Below are positions 1 through 8,965 of a stretch of DNA of 64,000 bases, in pieces. The notes beneath the pieces are model-generated. The model was not told the DNA's origin and did no database searches. It was given only the letters and a program-made list of their open reading frames with translations. Location of the stretch: assembly GCA_015057115.1 (NCBI GenBank), contig SVEZ01000006.1:87927-151926 (forward strand), in the 5' to 3' direction. The position numbers were made by a program, and so were the translations under genes. This DNA is from Lachnospiraceae bacterium (lineage in GTDB: Bacteria; Bacillota; Clostridia; Lachnospirales; Lachnospiraceae). How positions within the stretch are numbered: position 1 is the stretch's first letter; each line of letters opens with the position of its first letter.

Positions 1-20
1 AAGATTCGTTTTATCAAACT

Positions 21-320
21 CTATACCTCGTAATCAAAACATGCTCTCTGCGCAGTGTAGGGACGAACCTTATTCTCTGCCACCGCAACATGCTTGGGAT
101 GTACGGAGTATCCCTTCAGGCTCGCTGCATCTTCAAAAGTAGAATCCAGCATCACATCTGTATTGGCACTTTCCAATCCTTCAGTAATTACACGGATATC
201 CACCAATCCCGGAATTTGTCCCTGTAATCCTTCCAGTCCTTCCTTAATTCCTTCTTTGACCTGCTGTTTCTCCTCCGGTGTCATTTCCTTTAATGTCCAG
301 AGAATTACATGTTTTACCAT
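21..320 (-). CDS. Dabb (stress-response A/B barrel) family protein
   Basis: This is a 99-residue cytoplasmic protein with the ordinary length of a single Dabb domain. The opening MVKHVILWTLKE and the later SVHPKHVAVAENKVRPY block match the usual Dabb pattern, in which an HPxH-type stretch closes the ferredoxin-like barrel. Such proteins act as dimeric barrels; most have no assigned substrate, and none can be assigned here. It is the first complete gene of the window and is transcribed towards the left edge, so a partner beyond the edge cannot be excluded. Family assignment is from pattern; function is unknown. Confidence 0.8.
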   Translation of the reverse strand: MVKHVILWTLKEMTPEEKQQVKEGIKEGLEGLQGQIPGLVDIRVITEGLESANTDVMLDSTFEDAASLKGYSVHPKHVAVAENKVRPYTAQRACFDYEV

Positions 321-433
321 TCTAAAACCTCCGACTTCTTGTCCAAATGGACTCTTCTCGCTATTCTAAGTATAGCAGATTTTTCTTTTATATGGAAATA
401 ATTTCACCATTTTCCCATAAAATTCAAAAAGGG

Positions 434-462
434 TTGACAAGGTCGGTCTAATTCATTAGACT
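434..462 (+). promoter_or_regulatory. Sigma-A promoter with 16-bp palindrome
   Basis: TTGACA at 434-439 and TAGACT at 457-462 lie 17 bp apart upstream of the GH25 gene. The perfect palindrome GTCTAAT-TC-ATTAGAC (446-461) fills the spacer and runs into the -10 box, a position where a bound dimeric repressor would block RNA polymerase. The regulator is not identified. Confidence 0.6.
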
Positions 463-497
463 AATATTTGAAATAACGAAATGACGAGAGGGTACAT

Positions 498-2213
498 ATG
501 AGAAAATTTACAACCAGAGCCATCGCTTTTGCCCTGGCAGGAATGCTGCTTATGGCACCAGTTGTTCATGTAGTAGCAGCAAGCTCTGCCGAGCTTTTAA
601 AAAGCGATTCTTTTACAACTACAAGCAAGGTCTATGACACCTCTTCCAAGAAGACCGTCAAGAAGACCTTTTATCACAACAACATTTACAAAGACTATAA
701 ACTATTCAAAGGAATCGATGTTTCCTGGTGGCAGGGCACTTCCGATCGCAAGAACACCAAGGTAGATTGGGCAAAAGCCCATGCCGACGGCATCGACTTT
801 GCTTTTATCCGCATTGGCTCCAGAGAACGAGATAAGACCGGAGAGTTATACGAAGACACCACTGCAGATTCCAACATCACCCAAGCCGTTGCCAATAATG
901 TAAACGTGGGTGTTTACTTCTTCTCCCAGGCATTAACCGTAGCGGAAGCTAAGGAAGAAGCCAAATATGCTTTAAAGATTATTAACAAGCACAATTGGAA
1001 AATCACCTTACCGGTAGTTTTCGATTACGAGTTTAACGGCAGGTTAAAATCCGGTATGCTGAAGAAAGCTACCATGACCAAAATTTGCGCAGCTTTCTGT
1101 GATGCCATTAAGGCAGCCGGATATACTCCTTGTATTTACGCAAACTATTCCATGTTTAAGAACAATCTTGACACACCAACCCTGGCAAAGTCTTACAAAA
1201 TCTGGCTTGCCCGTTACAGCAAGACCACTACCAGTAATATTTTGTCTACCTCCAGTGCCATCCCATATGCGGACATTCCTTACATGTATGAATTCTGGCA
1301 GTTTGCCAGCACCGCACGGGTTAACGGATATTCCGGAAATTTAGACGGCGATTATTGGTACAAAAATACAAACATTAAAACCGACAATCTTTCTGTCACT
1401 GCACAAACTACCGACAGCATTGACCTGGACTGGTCTCCTTGCTCCGATGCAAAGAGCTATAAGGTATACCGTTTCAACCCGGACACCCAGAGTTATCAGG
1501 CCATTGCCACCACAAACAGTAGCAACTATACAGACACCGAATTAGAGTCCGGAACAGCATACCAATACAAGGTGCGGGCGTACTGGACCATCGGCGGAAC
1601 CAACTACTACGGAAAATACTCTGATATTGTACAGACTGCAACTTACCCAACGCAGGTGGATGACCTTTCTCTTTCTACCCGCAACAGCACCAACCTCACC
1701 TTCTCCTGGGAACGGGTAAAAGGTGCAACGGCTTACCGCATTTATCAATACGACGAAGACAGCGATACATATAAACGAATCGACGAGGTGAACAACGAAA
1801 CCTTTTCTTATAAAGTAAGCGGTCTTTCCGGCGCCACCGGATACAGTTTCCGGGTTCGTGCTGTAAAAGAGCTGGATAGCGAAATCCTTTTGGGTGCTTC
1901 CTCCGAACCGCTGGACGTTATCACTCGTCCCGGCAAGGTAACCAACCTGAAGGTTCGTTCCACTGTAAAAAAGCAGGCGAAGCTGACCTATACCAAGGTT
2001 CCTCGGGCAGATCACTACAACGTATATCGATACGACAGCAAAACCAAGAAGTGGACTTTGATTAAATCTTTAAAAGGCACCACTTCTTCCTACACCGACA
2101 AAAATCTGGTATCCAAACGGACATATCAGTATCGCATGCGGGCTTACGTCACTACAGACGATGGCAAAATCTTCGGTTACTACTGCGATCCGGTTACCAT
2201 CAAAGTAAAATAA
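498..2213 (+). CDS. Secreted GH25 muramidase with Fn3-like repeats
   Basis: This is a predicted exported peptidoglycan hydrolase of 571 aa. Residues 1-28 form a Sec signal peptide ending near HVVAAS. A GH25 (lysozyme type, beta-1,4-N-acetylmuramidase) domain follows: GIDVSWWQG with Asp74, and the DxE pair in VFDYEF (Asp176, Glu178), are the expected active-site acids. From about residue 295 to the end come three fibronectin type III-like repeats, each with a W/Y-rich SYKVYRF or TAYRIYQY type strand, probably for wall or surface placement. The start is supported by a GAGAGG ribosome site. The gene has its own promoter and the hairpin behind it separates it from the next surface-protein gene. 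The domain call is firm; the wall-binding role of the repeats is inference. Confidence 0.9.
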   Translation: MRKFTTRAIAFALAGMLLMAPVVHVVAASSAELLKSDSFTTTSKVYDTSSKKTVKKTFYHNNIYKDYKLFKGIDVSWWQGTSDRKNTKVDWAKAHADGIDFAFIRIGSRERDKTGELYEDTTADSNITQAVANNVNVGVYFFSQALTVAEAKEEAKYALKIINKHNWKITLPVVFDYEFNGRLKSGMLKKATMTKICAAFCDAIKAAGYTPCIYANYSMFKNNLDTPTLAKSYKIWLARYSKTTTSNILSTSSAIPYADIPYMYEFWQFASTARVNGYSGNLDGDYWYKNTNIKTDNLSVTAQTTDSIDLDWSPCSDAKSYKVYRFNPDTQSYQAIATTNSSNYTDTELESGTAYQYKVRAYWTIGGTNYYGKYSDIVQTATYPTQVDDLSLSTRNSTNLTFSWERVKGATAYRIYQYDEDSDTYKRIDEVNNETFSYKVSGLSGATGYSFRVRAVKELDSEILLGASSEPLDVITRPGKVTNLKVRSTVKKQAKLTYTKVPRADHYNVYRYDSKTKKWTLIKSLKGTTSSYTDKNLVSKRTYQYRMRAYVTTDDGKIFGYYCDPVTIKVK

Positions 2214-2227
2214 ACGAATTTAGCAAC

Positions 2228-2281
2228 GGCACGAGCCGAGCAAGCTACGGGCTTGCCCGGCTCGTGCCTGTGTGATATAAT
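2228..2281 (+). promoter_or_regulatory. Hairpin with embedded extended -10 promoter
   Basis: GGCACGAGCC (2228-2237) pairs with GGCTCGTGCC (2259-2268), with an inner GCAAGC/GCTTGC stem, but no U-tract follows. The right arm contains TTGCCC (2253-2258), exactly 17 bp before TGaTATAAT (2273-2281), a good extended -10 box. The same DNA may therefore end the GH25 message and start the next one. Confidence 0.55.
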
Positions 2282-2311
2282 GCAAAAGGAACTGTACATA
2301 TTTTTGCAGAA

Positions 2312-3520
2312 ATGGGAAAACAAATGAAAAAAAATAAAAAAGAAAAAACAAAAGCCCAGAAGATTCGCGGTCATATTATTCGTATAGACATTGTCATTGC
2401 TCTTTTAGTGGTTTCCTATCTTATGTTTGCTTTTTCATCTATTCCGTTTATAAAAAAATGGCGAACAATTTACATCGAAACCGCCATGACTACCATGACA
2501 CATCAATGGCTGGCTACTATGTTTTTGCCCCAAAGTGTGATTGATGAAGTAATGGATAATTATTATGCCGAACTGGCGAAACAGAATAAACTGGAAAGCA
2601 AGTGGGGAGATGGAGACGACAAACCAATCCAGCAAAATGGCAAGACGGATGCGGAAAAGTTTTTTGAAACCTACTGGGAATTGGATACACCGGAATTTCA
2701 TAGCTATTTAAGTTCTCATCCGGAGTTAACCTCCAATGGCTATGACCACATCCTAATCGAAGATTTGGATATGAATCTTAACCTAAAAACAAGCGAAGGA
2801 GATACACTTTGTGTTTTGAATACCGAAAACAAACTTCTAATTCTCGGTATCGCAGGAAGCAGTTACGTCGGAAAACTTGCCATTGTAAAAGACCCTTCCC
2901 TAATATTTATAAACAAATCCAAGAGCTACGGCTCCTGGGGGCAGGAAATCGAAGGGTTCTGCCAGTCTAACAACGCCATTGTGGGAATTAACGGCAGCCG
3001 TTTTCGAGACGTAGGCGGTCACGGTAGCGGCGGTGTGGTTGTTGGTGCCATGGTTATCGATGGGCAGGATTACGGCAACCGTCCCAGAAAGCTATACGGC
3101 GCAAAATACTGCGGAATGAAATACGATAATCGCTTTTATGTAGGTAATTATGATGCTAACACTGTTTCCGAATATCGCTGGGGCTTAGAAGGGCTCCCCG
3201 CATTAATTGTAGACGGACAGAATGCCATTGACACTTCCATGTTTATGGGAATGCAACCTCGTTCCTGTATAGGGCAAGCTCAAAACGGAGACGTACATCT
3301 TCTGATTATCGACGGTCGTAAACCAGGCTACAGCATCGGCGGAACCATTGTAGATTGCATGGATATTCTACAACGATACAAATGCTATCAGGCCATGAAC
3401 TTAGACGGCGGAAGTTCCTCCGTAATGTATTACAACAACCAGTATATTACCAAATCCAGCAGCGCCACCGGACGCGGTCGTTATCTGCCGGATGCCATTA
3501 TGGTAAAACGAGTGAATTAA
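2312..3520 (+). CDS. Membrane-anchored phosphodiester glycosidase (NAGPA family)
   Basis: This is a 402-aa protein with a lysine-rich N-terminus and one membrane segment around residues 20-42. The C-terminal half (about 190-400) shows the NAGPA/DUF2233 pattern: GINGSRF, GHGSGGVVVGAMVIDG, LLIIDGRKPGYS and MNLDGGSSSVMYY, ending in RYLPDAIMVK. The family cleaves phosphodiester-linked sugars and often occurs with exopolysaccharide or wall polymer genes; the substrate here is unknown. The first ATG has no Shine-Dalgarno site nearby, whereas ATG at 2324 is preceded by GGGA at good spacing, so that may be the real start. It lies directly behind the muramidase, suggesting a surface role. Confidence 0.8.
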   Translation: MGKQMKKNKKEKTKAQKIRGHIIRIDIVIALLVVSYLMFAFSSIPFIKKWRTIYIETAMTTMTHQWLATMFLPQSVIDEVMDNYYAELAKQNKLESKWGDGDDKPIQQNGKTDAEKFFETYWELDTPEFHSYLSSHPELTSNGYDHILIEDLDMNLNLKTSEGDTLCVLNTENKLLILGIAGSSYVGKLAIVKDPSLIFINKSKSYGSWGQEIEGFCQSNNAIVGINGSRFRDVGGHGSGGVVVGAMVIDGQDYGNRPRKLYGAKYCGMKYDNRFYVGNYDANTVSEYRWGLEGLPALIVDGQNAIDTSMFMGMQPRSCIGQAQNGDVHLLIIDGRKPGYSIGGTIVDCMDILQRYKCYQAMNLDGGSSSVMYYNNQYITKSSSATGRGRYLPDAIMVKRVN

Positions 3521-3525
3521 AAAAG

Positions 3526-3560
3526 ACAGGAATCGGCTTATAACCGACTCCTGTTTTCTT
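3526..3560. terminator. Bidirectional intrinsic terminator
   Basis: ACAGGAATCGG (3526 on) pairs with CCGACTCCTGT (3544-3554), followed by TTTTCTTT; the other strand also runs into T-rich DNA. It sits between convergent genes and can serve both. Confidence 0.75.
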
Positions 3561-4555
3561 TATTTGTAAAAATCCCACTTCAAAGACTCCAACAGCACTT
3601 CAGATTTTCCGTACTCTTTTACACCTCGCCCCAGTTCCGCAAGGGCCTTTTCCACATTCCATGTTTCTTCCCGGGTCTCGCCGCCCAATTGATAGCGGAA
3701 GGTAACACCGGAGAGATTATCAATCAGCGCCAAACAATTATACGCCACAAAGCTCATATATTTTTGTGCATATGCTTCGCGTTCTTTATCAATCGGCTTT
3801 TCCAGGCAAACCTTCATTTCATAAGGCTCTGCATCAGTTTTTAACTCCATTTTATAGGCTCCTAAGTTCTTATAAACTCCCAACGCCTGCAAAGTTTTTC
3901 CGTTCTCAACTGCATTTCCCACGTAGGGGTGGGCTGTTTTATATGCTTTTAACGTATCATCTGAAACCGCAATTCCCTCTGCCCAAATGGTATTTCCATC
4001 AAAACGAACAGCCTTTATGGTATGACCGGCATTGTATTTTGCCTCATAGACAGGTTTTGAAAAAACGCTGTCTTTTGAGCCGGACACCTTAATGGTTACC
4101 ACTCCGTTTTTTTCTGTAAAATCCACAGTCCGGATACAATCCGCTCCATTGGATTTTACCGTCACACTAATCAGACCGTTTTCCACATTTTCATTATCAA
4201 CCATAATATCGCTAACCAGAAGTTCTGTCTCCACCTCCCGGTAGGATAACCTGTAAGGCGCAAAAATCGGAATCACCTCTGCCGCCATAAAAACCAAGGC
4301 CGCAAAGATTCCCACTATCCATAGGGTACGTTTGCTACGATTTCTGGTTTTTTTCAAAAAATCAATCTCTGCTTTTTCCTCATAGTTTGCTTTCTCATCA
4401 ACCTCCGGCTCTTTCATACTTTCTAAGAGAGACGCGCATTTCGCACACTGTCCAACATGAGCTCGGAGGCTTTCATTCGTCTCTTCTGATGTCAATCCTT
4501 CCAAATAATTTGGAATCAAATCTTTTACAATTGCACAGCTAACACTATCCTTCAT
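3560..4555 (-). CDS. Anti-sigma factor with zinc-finger HC2 domain
   Basis: This 331-aa protein begins with a zf-HC2-type segment: Cys7, then His33 and the CAKC pair around residues 37-40 (HVGQCAKC). A basic stretch (KKTRNRSKRT) and one membrane helix (about 77-98) follow, then an extracytoplasmic domain of some 230 residues with no recognised motif. This is the usual plan of a membrane anti-sigma factor that holds an ECF sigma factor through its cytosolic zinc finger. It overlaps the sigma gene by 11 bp, so the two are translationally coupled. The inducing signal cannot be read from the sequence. Confidence 0.85.
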   Translation of the reverse strand: MKDSVSCAIVKDLIPNYLEGLTSEETNESLRAHVGQCAKCASLLESMKEPEVDEKANYEEKAEIDFLKKTRNRSKRTLWIVGIFAALVFMAAEVIPIFAPYRLSYREVETELLVSDIMVDNENVENGLISVTVKSNGADCIRTVDFTEKNGVVTIKVSGSKDSVFSKPVYEAKYNAGHTIKAVRFDGNTIWAEGIAVSDDTLKAYKTAHPYVGNAVENGKTLQALGVYKNLGAYKMELKTDAEPYEMKVCLEKPIDKEREAYAQKYMSFVAYNCLALIDNLSGVTFRYQLGGETREETWNVEKALAELGRGVKEYGKSEVLLESLKWDFYK

Positions 4556-5036
4556 TTTCTATCATTCCTTTCCTTAACAATTCTTTTCCACGGTAATAGG
4601 TAACTCTAGCCCAGTTTTCGGTTTTTCCCAAAACCTCGCCAATCTCACGAAAAGATAAATTTCCGAAAATTCGTTGATACAAAACTTCCCGATAGGGTTC
4701 TTTGCAATTATGTAATAACCTTACGAGCTCAACTTTTTCGAAAGATGCCAGTACCTTCTCGTCCACTCTGTCGCAATCCACCAACTCGTCTTGGTGCTCC
4801 GCAACGTCCTGCATTACCGGATTCTTCCTCCGATAATTCATCAGCTGATTTTTGGCAATTCCGAACAACCAGGTAGAAAGCTTACAGGTACCATCGAATT
4901 TATCTATACAGCGTATTGCTTGATAAAAGGTTTCCTGAGTCAACTCTTCTGCTAAATCCTCATTCAATGTCTTTGACAGCAAAAACCGATAGACACTTTT
5001 TGCATACTGTTGATAGATACCATGCATAGAATCCAA
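4545..5036 (-). CDS. ECF-type RNA polymerase sigma factor
   Basis: A 163-aa sigma-70 family protein with region 2 at about 10-75 (LAEELTQETFYQAIR and STWLFGIAKNQLMNY) and region 4 at about 105-155 (LSFREIGEVLGKTENWARV, a helix-turn-helix). Length and the missing regions 1 and 3 fit group 4 (ECF). The start read here is TTG, placed 9 nt after GGAGG in a strong ribosome site; the ATG three codons later is too far from it. It is followed by its probable anti-sigma factor in an overlapping frame. Target promoters are unknown; autoregulation is likely but not shown. Confidence 0.9.
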   Translation of the reverse strand: MDSMHGIYQQYAKSVYRFLLSKTLNEDLAEELTQETFYQAIRCIDKFDGTCKLSTWLFGIAKNQLMNYRRKNPVMQDVAEHQDELVDCDRVDEKVLASFEKVELVRLLHNCKEPYREVLYQRIFGNLSFREIGEVLGKTENWARVTYYRGKELLRKGMIENEG

Positions 5037-5126
5037 GCTTTCTCACCTCCTTGTCTTTCTCTATAAGGTTTATTTATATTTGCTCCCATTCGTTACAATT
5101 ATTTTAAAACTTTTTAGAAAAATAAA

Positions 5127-5168
5127 AAGCCCTGCCTTGCGGGTTACTCCACACATAAAGCAGGGCTT
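5127..5168 (-). terminator. Intrinsic terminator of pepD
   Basis: On the minus strand AAGCCCTGC and GCAGGGCTT pair around a 24-nt loop and are followed by TTTTTATTTTTC. It lies just past the pepD stop. Confidence 0.85.
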
Positions 5169-5181
5169 AAATTCCAAAGAA

Positions 5182-6630
5182 TTATTTTAATGCTGCCAGT
5201 ACTTTCTTCAGATACTCATACGTACGTTCCGTAGATTCAATCTCCAGCCGCTCGTTGAAGGAGTGTACATCAAACATGTTCGGTCCAATGGATACGCAAT
5301 CAAAATCCGGTCTCTTTCCTAAGAACAAACCGCACTCTAATCCCGCATGAATAGCCAAAACGATTGGCTTTTCTTTGTACATCTTCTCGTATTCTTCCTC
5401 CATAACCTTACGGAGTTCGGATTCAGGTCTGTACTCCCATGCCGGATATTCACTGTCGATTTCCGTTCTTGCTCCAACAAGTGCTGCCAAAGCTTCTACT
5501 CTTTCACGAATCTCATCCTTCTCTGTGTTTACAGAGCTACGAATCATGTGATAGAAAATCACTTCTTTCTCATTGCATGCGATACGTCCCATATTTAAGG
5601 AAGTCTGTACCAGTCCCTCTAATTTACGGCTATAGCTCTGAACTCCGTTCATTACTGTTGTAAGATAACGAACAGCTTTCTCGGTCTCTTCTTTGGTCAT
5701 AACAGCTACACTCTGCTGTCCTTCGTCCGCAAAATCAACCTGAAGTCCCGGTTCATCCCCCATGAATTCATCATCAAAGATGTTCTTCATTTCTTTTGCA
5801 AAAGCGGATACCGTAGCCACATCCTCTTTCTTAACAAGCATTCTGGCTGTATCTTCCATGGCGATTACGTTATCTGCACTTCCGCCGCCAACTTCCATAA
5901 GCTGGAACTCTACCTTAGCCATTAATGCATTTAAGAAACGTCCCATCATCTTATGTGCATTTCCACGCTGCTCATGGATTTCTGCTCCGGAATGTCCGCC
6001 TGTAAGACCGTGAATTTTAACCATTACCACGTTTCCGCTCTTTTCTTCTCTGTGAAGGTCCAAAATGGAGCTGATACGTACACCACCGGCACATCCGGTT
6101 GTGAGGTATCCTTCCTCCTCTGAGTCAATGTTAATAAGCTTGTGTCCCTTCAATAAAGAAAGATCCGCCGCATGGGCGCCGCCCATTCCCACTTCTTCAT
6201 CTACCGTGAAAAATGCTTCAATTGGTGGATGAGGAACATCGGTACTGTCAAGAAGGGCCATGGTCATTGCTACTGCAATGCCGTCGTCTGCACCAAGAGT
6301 GGTGTCCTTTGCCTTTACATATCCATCTTCCACGAAAAGCTCCAGAGGGTCTTTCTTAAAATCATGGTTAGAACCCGGTCTCTTCTCACATACCATATCG
6401 ATATGTCCCTGAATAATTACGGGTTCGCTATTCTCATAGCCTGCTGTTCCTGCCTTGTAAATAATAACGTTATTTGCCTCATCCTGATGATAGGTGAGGT
6501 TATGCGCTTTTGCAAAATCCACAAGATAATCACTGATTTCCTTTGTGTTAAAAGTGCCATGAGGAATTGCACTTAATTCCTCGAAATACTGAAATACTTT
6601 TTTTGGTTCGTAGTTTTCTAATACTGCCAT
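5182..6630 (-). CDS. pepD: Aminoacyl-histidine dipeptidase (M20 family)
   Basis: A 482-aa cytosolic metallopeptidase of normal length for PepD. Metal-site motifs are visible: QGHIDMVCE near residue 75-83, TTLGADDGIAVA (about 114-125, bridging Asp), VDEEVGMGGA (about 143-152, catalytic and metal Glu) and INIDSEEEG. The final HAGLECGLF block with its His is also typical. The enzyme removes N-terminal residues from X-His and other dipeptides. It is followed by its own terminator and preceded by that of the neighbouring M24 peptidase gene, so the two are separate units working on the same kind of substrate. Confidence 0.92.
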   Translation of the reverse strand: MAVLENYEPKKVFQYFEELSAIPHGTFNTKEISDYLVDFAKAHNLTYHQDEANNVIIYKAGTAGYENSEPVIIQGHIDMVCEKRPGSNHDFKKDPLELFVEDGYVKAKDTTLGADDGIAVAMTMALLDSTDVPHPPIEAFFTVDEEVGMGGAHAADLSLLKGHKLINIDSEEEGYLTTGCAGGVRISSILDLHREEKSGNVVMVKIHGLTGGHSGAEIHEQRGNAHKMMGRFLNALMAKVEFQLMEVGGGSADNVIAMEDTARMLVKKEDVATVSAFAKEMKNIFDDEFMGDEPGLQVDFADEGQQSVAVMTKEETEKAVRYLTTVMNGVQSYSRKLEGLVQTSLNMGRIACNEKEVIFYHMIRSSVNTEKDEIRERVEALAALVGARTEIDSEYPAWEYRPESELRKVMEEEYEKMYKEKPIVLAIHAGLECGLFLGKRPDFDCVSIGPNMFDVHSFNERLEIESTERTYEYLKKVLAALK

Positions 6631-6670
6631 TTTTCATCCCTCTTACATTATAATTTTTTATACGCAACAG

Positions 6671-6700
6671 CAAGGGCTTGGCGAAAATTCCAAGCCCTTG
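6671..6700 (-). terminator. Terminator between M24 peptidase and pepD
   Basis: Perfect 11-bp stem CAAGGGCTTGG/CCAAGCCCTTG with an 8-nt loop, located right after the M24 stop codon. Read on the minus strand the following bases are only moderately T-rich. Confidence 0.65.
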
Positions 6701-6721
6701 CCGATTGTAACTTACCCGATT

Positions 6722-7807
6722 CTATTCCTCCGGAACTACAATCAAGTCTTTTGTGAAGTGGTTCAATACCTCGCATCCGTCTTCTGTAATAAGTACCAGA
6801 TCCTCGATACGAACGCCGATACCTTCTTCTGCAATATAGATACCCGGTTCTACAGAGAAACACTGACCAACCTGAATAATATCGGTGTTTACAGAGGAAA
6901 CATCTCCAAACTCATGATCCTCTAATCCGATGGAATGGCCGGTTCTGTGTGTAAAGTACTGTCCAAAGCCCTTCTCTTCAATATAATTTCTTGCTGCAAG
7001 GTCAACGTCACACATTCTGTTGCCCGGCTTTGCAGCTTCGATACCACGTCTGTTTGCTTCTACAACAATGTCATAGATTTCTTTCTGACGTGGAGAAACT
7101 TCTCCGATAAATACGGTTCTGGTCATATCAGATGCGTAATTGTCTTTCATTCCACCGATATCCAGGATTACGCAATCACCATGCTTGCCCTTGGAATCAT
7201 CGGTTACATGATGAGGATCTGCCGCACCCTTTGCGTAAGCGGTAATCGGATCAAAGGAAAGACCCTCGCAACCTGCTTCAGCGTAAAGTTCTTTAACCTT
7301 GGCATTTAATTCCTTCTCAGTCAAGCCTTTTACAACGTAAGGAATTAATTTCTCCATAACCTGATCGTTTAATTTGGAAGAAATACGCATTAACTCCTGT
7401 TCTTTCTCATCTTTCACCATACGGATATAGTCAATGATAGGAGAACCGTTTACATATTTGCTTCCGCCGCCTAATTCCTGTAAACGAATAAGGAATTTCG
7501 CCGGCCAGGTCTTATCGATACCCATTACTTTATCTTTCTCTACATAACGGGATAAAATTTCTACTCCATCCTCGATGTCATCGTAATAAATAATTTCTAC
7601 TCCCAAATCCTGCTCCTGTGGGAATAATTTATTGATCATAAATTTATGATTGCCGTTTACATTTAAATATAATGCAAGTAATCTTTCTCCCGGAAAGATC
7701 CATTTTCCTGTTAAGTAAAAAATTGCCACAGGGTCGGAAATAATCATCTGTGGTACTTCATGCTCCTTCATAGAAGAAAGCACTCTGGTAAGTTTTCCTT
7801 GATCCAT
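6722..7807 (-). CDS. M24 family Xaa-Pro peptidase
   Basis: A 361-aa pita-bread metallopeptidase. The N-terminal creatinase-like domain covers about residues 1-130 (FYLTGKWIFPGERL); the catalytic domain carries the five metal ligands in order: DIGG, SDMTRT, the His of HRTGHSIG, VEPGIY and VRIEDLV. It should cleave next to proline, as an Xaa-Pro aminopeptidase or dipeptidase (PepP/PepQ type); length fits a dipeptidase better, but the choice is not certain. It has a fully consensus promoter and is divergent from a proline iminopeptidase gene, which supports a joint role in recycling proline-containing peptides. Confidence 0.88.
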   Translation of the reverse strand: MDQGKLTRVLSSMKEHEVPQMIISDPVAIFYLTGKWIFPGERLLALYLNVNGNHKFMINKLFPQEQDLGVEIIYYDDIEDGVEILSRYVEKDKVMGIDKTWPAKFLIRLQELGGGSKYVNGSPIIDYIRMVKDEKEQELMRISSKLNDQVMEKLIPYVVKGLTEKELNAKVKELYAEAGCEGLSFDPITAYAKGAADPHHVTDDSKGKHGDCVILDIGGMKDNYASDMTRTVFIGEVSPRQKEIYDIVVEANRRGIEAAKPGNRMCDVDLAARNYIEEKGFGQYFTHRTGHSIGLEDHEFGDVSSVNTDIIQVGQCFSVEPGIYIAEEGIGVRIEDLVLITEDGCEVLNHFTKDLIVVPEE

Positions 7808-7877
7808 AAGTACACCTCAATCTTTCTAAAAATTACATTTTATAAGGAAACTCTTTCCGAATTCCCCCACATATTTC

Positions 7878-7906
7878 ATTATAGACTGTGGTACAAAAAT
7901 TGTCAA
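7878..7906 (-). promoter_or_regulatory. Consensus sigma-A promoter for M24 peptidase
   Basis: Minus-strand TTGACA (7901-7906) and TATAAT (7878-7883) with a 17-bp spacer: a perfect housekeeping promoter reading into the M24 gene. Confidence 0.8.
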
Positions 7907-7951
7907 TCTTTCCTTATGTTTTCTACTTATGGCAGACATTTTATAAACAAC

Positions 7952-8028
7952 TTGACAAGTTATTGCCTTTTATGCGATTATATTTTTGTACACTTTGTAC
8001 TTTAGTCTATGAATAGACATATAGGAGG
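7952..8028 (+). promoter_or_regulatory. Promoter and ribosome site of pip
   Basis: TTGACA at 7952-7957 is followed 18 bp on by GATTAT as the best -10 candidate. AGGAGG at 8023-8028 sits 8 nt before the ATG at 8037 and fixes the start. Confidence 0.55.
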
Positions 8029-8036
8029 TTTGTAAC

Positions 8037-8921
8037 ATGAAAATCACAGAAGGATACATGCCCTTTCTGGAGTATAAGACATACTACAGAGTTGTAGGCG
8101 AGAAAAAAGGAAACAAAAAACCATTGGTTTTATTACACGGAGGACCGGGTTCTTCACATAATTATTTCGAAGTGTTAGATCGCATTGCCGAGGAGGATGA
8201 TCGCCAGCTTATTATGTACGACCAGTTGGGCTGCGGAAACTCTTATCTGGATGGCCATCCGGAATTATGGACAAGAGAAGTATGGATTAAGGAGCTGATG
8301 ACATTACGTGAACATCTGGGCTTGGATGAAATTCATTTACTGGGTCAGTCCTGGGGAGGAATGCAGGCATTGGAATATGTGTGCAACTATGAGCATTCCG
8401 GAATTAAGAGCCTCATTCTTTCCAGCACTTTGCCTGCATCCTGGATGTGGGGCGAAGAAGCTCAGCGCAACATTTCCATGATGCCTAAGGATATGCAGGA
8501 AGCTATCAAGAAGGCTACCGAATCCGGGGACTACTCCGATCCTGCTTATCAGGCTGCAGAAGACGAATATATGCTTCGCCACTGTTCTTCCCCTGTAAGC
8601 GACAGCGATCCGGAATGTTTAAGACGTCCGGTTAAAAAAGGTCGCGAGGCTTACGTCGTAGGCTGGGGTCCAAACGAATTCACTCCCCTTGGTACCTTAA
8701 AGGATTACGATGTAACCGAACAGTTAAAAGATATCAAGGAGCCATCATTGGTAATCAGCGGTGGAAACGACTTATGTACTCCGTACATTGCAAAATACAT
8801 GTACGACCATATTCCAAACTCTGAGTGGGAATTATTCCGTACCTGCAGACACATGTGCTTTGTGGAAGATAACGAAAAATATGTAAAACTCCTTATAGAT
8901 TGGATGAACAAAAACGATTAA
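8037..8921 (+). CDS. pip: Proline iminopeptidase (S33)
   Basis: A 294-aa alpha/beta hydrolase. The oxyanion motif LLHGGPGSSHNYF (about 38-50), the acid-strand MYDQLGCGNSYL, and the nucleophile elbow GQSWGGM (Ser about 106) are characteristic of proline iminopeptidases; the acid and His lie in SGGNDLCTP and TCRHMCFVED near the C-terminus. It releases N-terminal proline from short peptides in the cytosol. It is divergent from the M24 peptidase gene, so both could be controlled from the shared 229-bp intergenic region. The symbol is given by family resemblance. Confidence 0.9.
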   Translation: MKITEGYMPFLEYKTYYRVVGEKKGNKKPLVLLHGGPGSSHNYFEVLDRIAEEDDRQLIMYDQLGCGNSYLDGHPELWTREVWIKELMTLREHLGLDEIHLLGQSWGGMQALEYVCNYEHSGIKSLILSSTLPASWMWGEEAQRNISMMPKDMQEAIKKATESGDYSDPAYQAAEDEYMLRHCSSPVSDSDPECLRRPVKKGREAYVVGWGPNEFTPLGTLKDYDVTEQLKDIKEPSLVISGGNDLCTPYIAKYMYDHIPNSEWELFRTCRHMCFVEDNEKYVKLLIDWMNKND

Positions 8922-8933
8922 TTGCATATAAAG

Positions 8934-8965
8934 CGGGCAGGAAAGATTTTTTCCTGCCCGTTATT
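8934..8965. terminator. Shared terminator of pip and the hybrid kinase
   Basis: CGGGCAGGAAA/TTTCCTGCCCG forms an 11-bp stem with a 5-nt loop; T-rich DNA lies on both sides. It separates two convergent genes. Confidence 0.85.

Noticed and set aside
1542..2015. 157-codon open frame opposite the muramidase gene
   Set aside because: It lies wholly within the Fn3 region on the other strand, has no ribosome site and no recognisable domain; it is a shadow frame.
5127..5168. Candidate CRISPR-type or riboswitch element behind pepD
   Set aside because: A simple stem plus T-tract explains it as an intrinsic terminator; no repeats or conserved aptamer cores were found. No CRISPR array was seen anywhere in the window.
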